Of a stretch of DNA of 44,265 nucleotides, positions 44,242 to 44,265 are shown piece after piece. Source of the DNA: Campylobacteraceae bacterium (GTDB lineage: Bacteria; Campylobacterota; Campylobacteria; Campylobacterales; Campylobacteraceae); contig JAAYPR010000031.1 of the NCBI GenBank assembly GCA_012519705.1, positions 1-44,265 on the forward strand. The letters are read 5' to 3'. The translations under genes were made by a program, and so were the position numbers. A model generated the notes under the pieces. It ran no database searches, was not told where the DNA came from, and saw only the letters and a list, made by a program, of their open reading frames with translations. Numbering within the stretch: the stretch's first letter is position 1; every line of letters begins with the position of its first letter.

Positions 44242-44247
44242 TATAAT
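44242..44247 (+). promoter_or_regulatory. Perfect -10 box pointing out of the window
   Basis: TGTATAAT on the plus strand, an extended -10 with TG one base upstream. The gene it serves begins beyond base 44265. It is divergent from rpmH. Confidence 0.5.
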
Positions 44248-44265
44248 CACTGCTTTAAAAAACTA

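Overview
The window looks like a chromosomal segment of a Campylobacter-type epsilonproteobacterium. The evidence is low G+C, AAGGA ribosome sites with frequent TTG starts, extended TATAAT-type -10 boxes, and the gene order rsmH / ppiD-like / ftsA / ftsZ that is familiar in Campylobacter. A complete lipooligosaccharide/LPS core locus bounded by waaC and by the ADP-heptose genes points the same way. I cannot name the species from sequence alone. Possession of a meso-diaminopimelate dehydrogenase and dTDP-rhamnose genes argues against a plain C. jejuni-like genome.

Layout. 1-3048, minus strand: leuB (partial) and leuD, then a 726-base gap without a credible gene but with three palindromic repeats and a strong hairpin, then azlD/azlC. 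3160-5718, plus: rpoD and a metallophosphoesterase. 5721-7104, minus: two small membrane proteins and a class IV aminotransferase. 7209-14723: an unknown membrane protein, then the division block, with rsmH, an FtsL-like protein and rmuC leftward, and a degenerate aldolase-fold protein, a PpiD-like foldase, ftsA and ftsZ rightward. 14792-18075: purH, a methyltransferase and DAP dehydrogenase.

18195-39509 is the surface-glycan region. Rightward are waaC, a second GT9, a polysaccharide pyruvyltransferase and rmlA-C-D-B (dTDP-L-rhamnose). Leftward are a GT2 and a GT4. Rightward again come two WaaP/InaA-type kinases, a NodB-type deacetylase, a WaaE-like GT2, a GT9, a membrane-anchored glycosidase-like protein, waaF, a lipid A acyltransferase, a GT32 and waaL. 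Leftward, gmhB-hldD-hldE-gmhA make the ADP-heptose used by the three or four GT9 enzymes. 39537-44141, minus: the conserved rpmH-rnpA-yidD-yidC-khpB-mnmE run, whose 3' end leads directly into gmhB.

How it works together: gmhA/hldE/gmhB/hldD supply ADP-heptose and rmlABCD supply dTDP-rhamnose. WaaC/WaaF and the other glycosyltransferases build the core on lipid A, the kinases, pyruvyltransferase and deacetylase may decorate it, and WaaL would ligate an O-chain. I see no dedicated defence system, prophage, IS element, CRISPR array or tRNA. The most unusual points are: an rnpA reading frame with no ATG/GTG/TTG start; a perfect 34-base palindrome forming the overlapping ends of waaL and gmhA, giving both proteins the same C-terminus; a class II aldolase-fold protein that has lost its metal ligands; a glycosidase-like protein without the usual acid/base Glu; and covarying hairpin repeats in the leuD-azlD gap.
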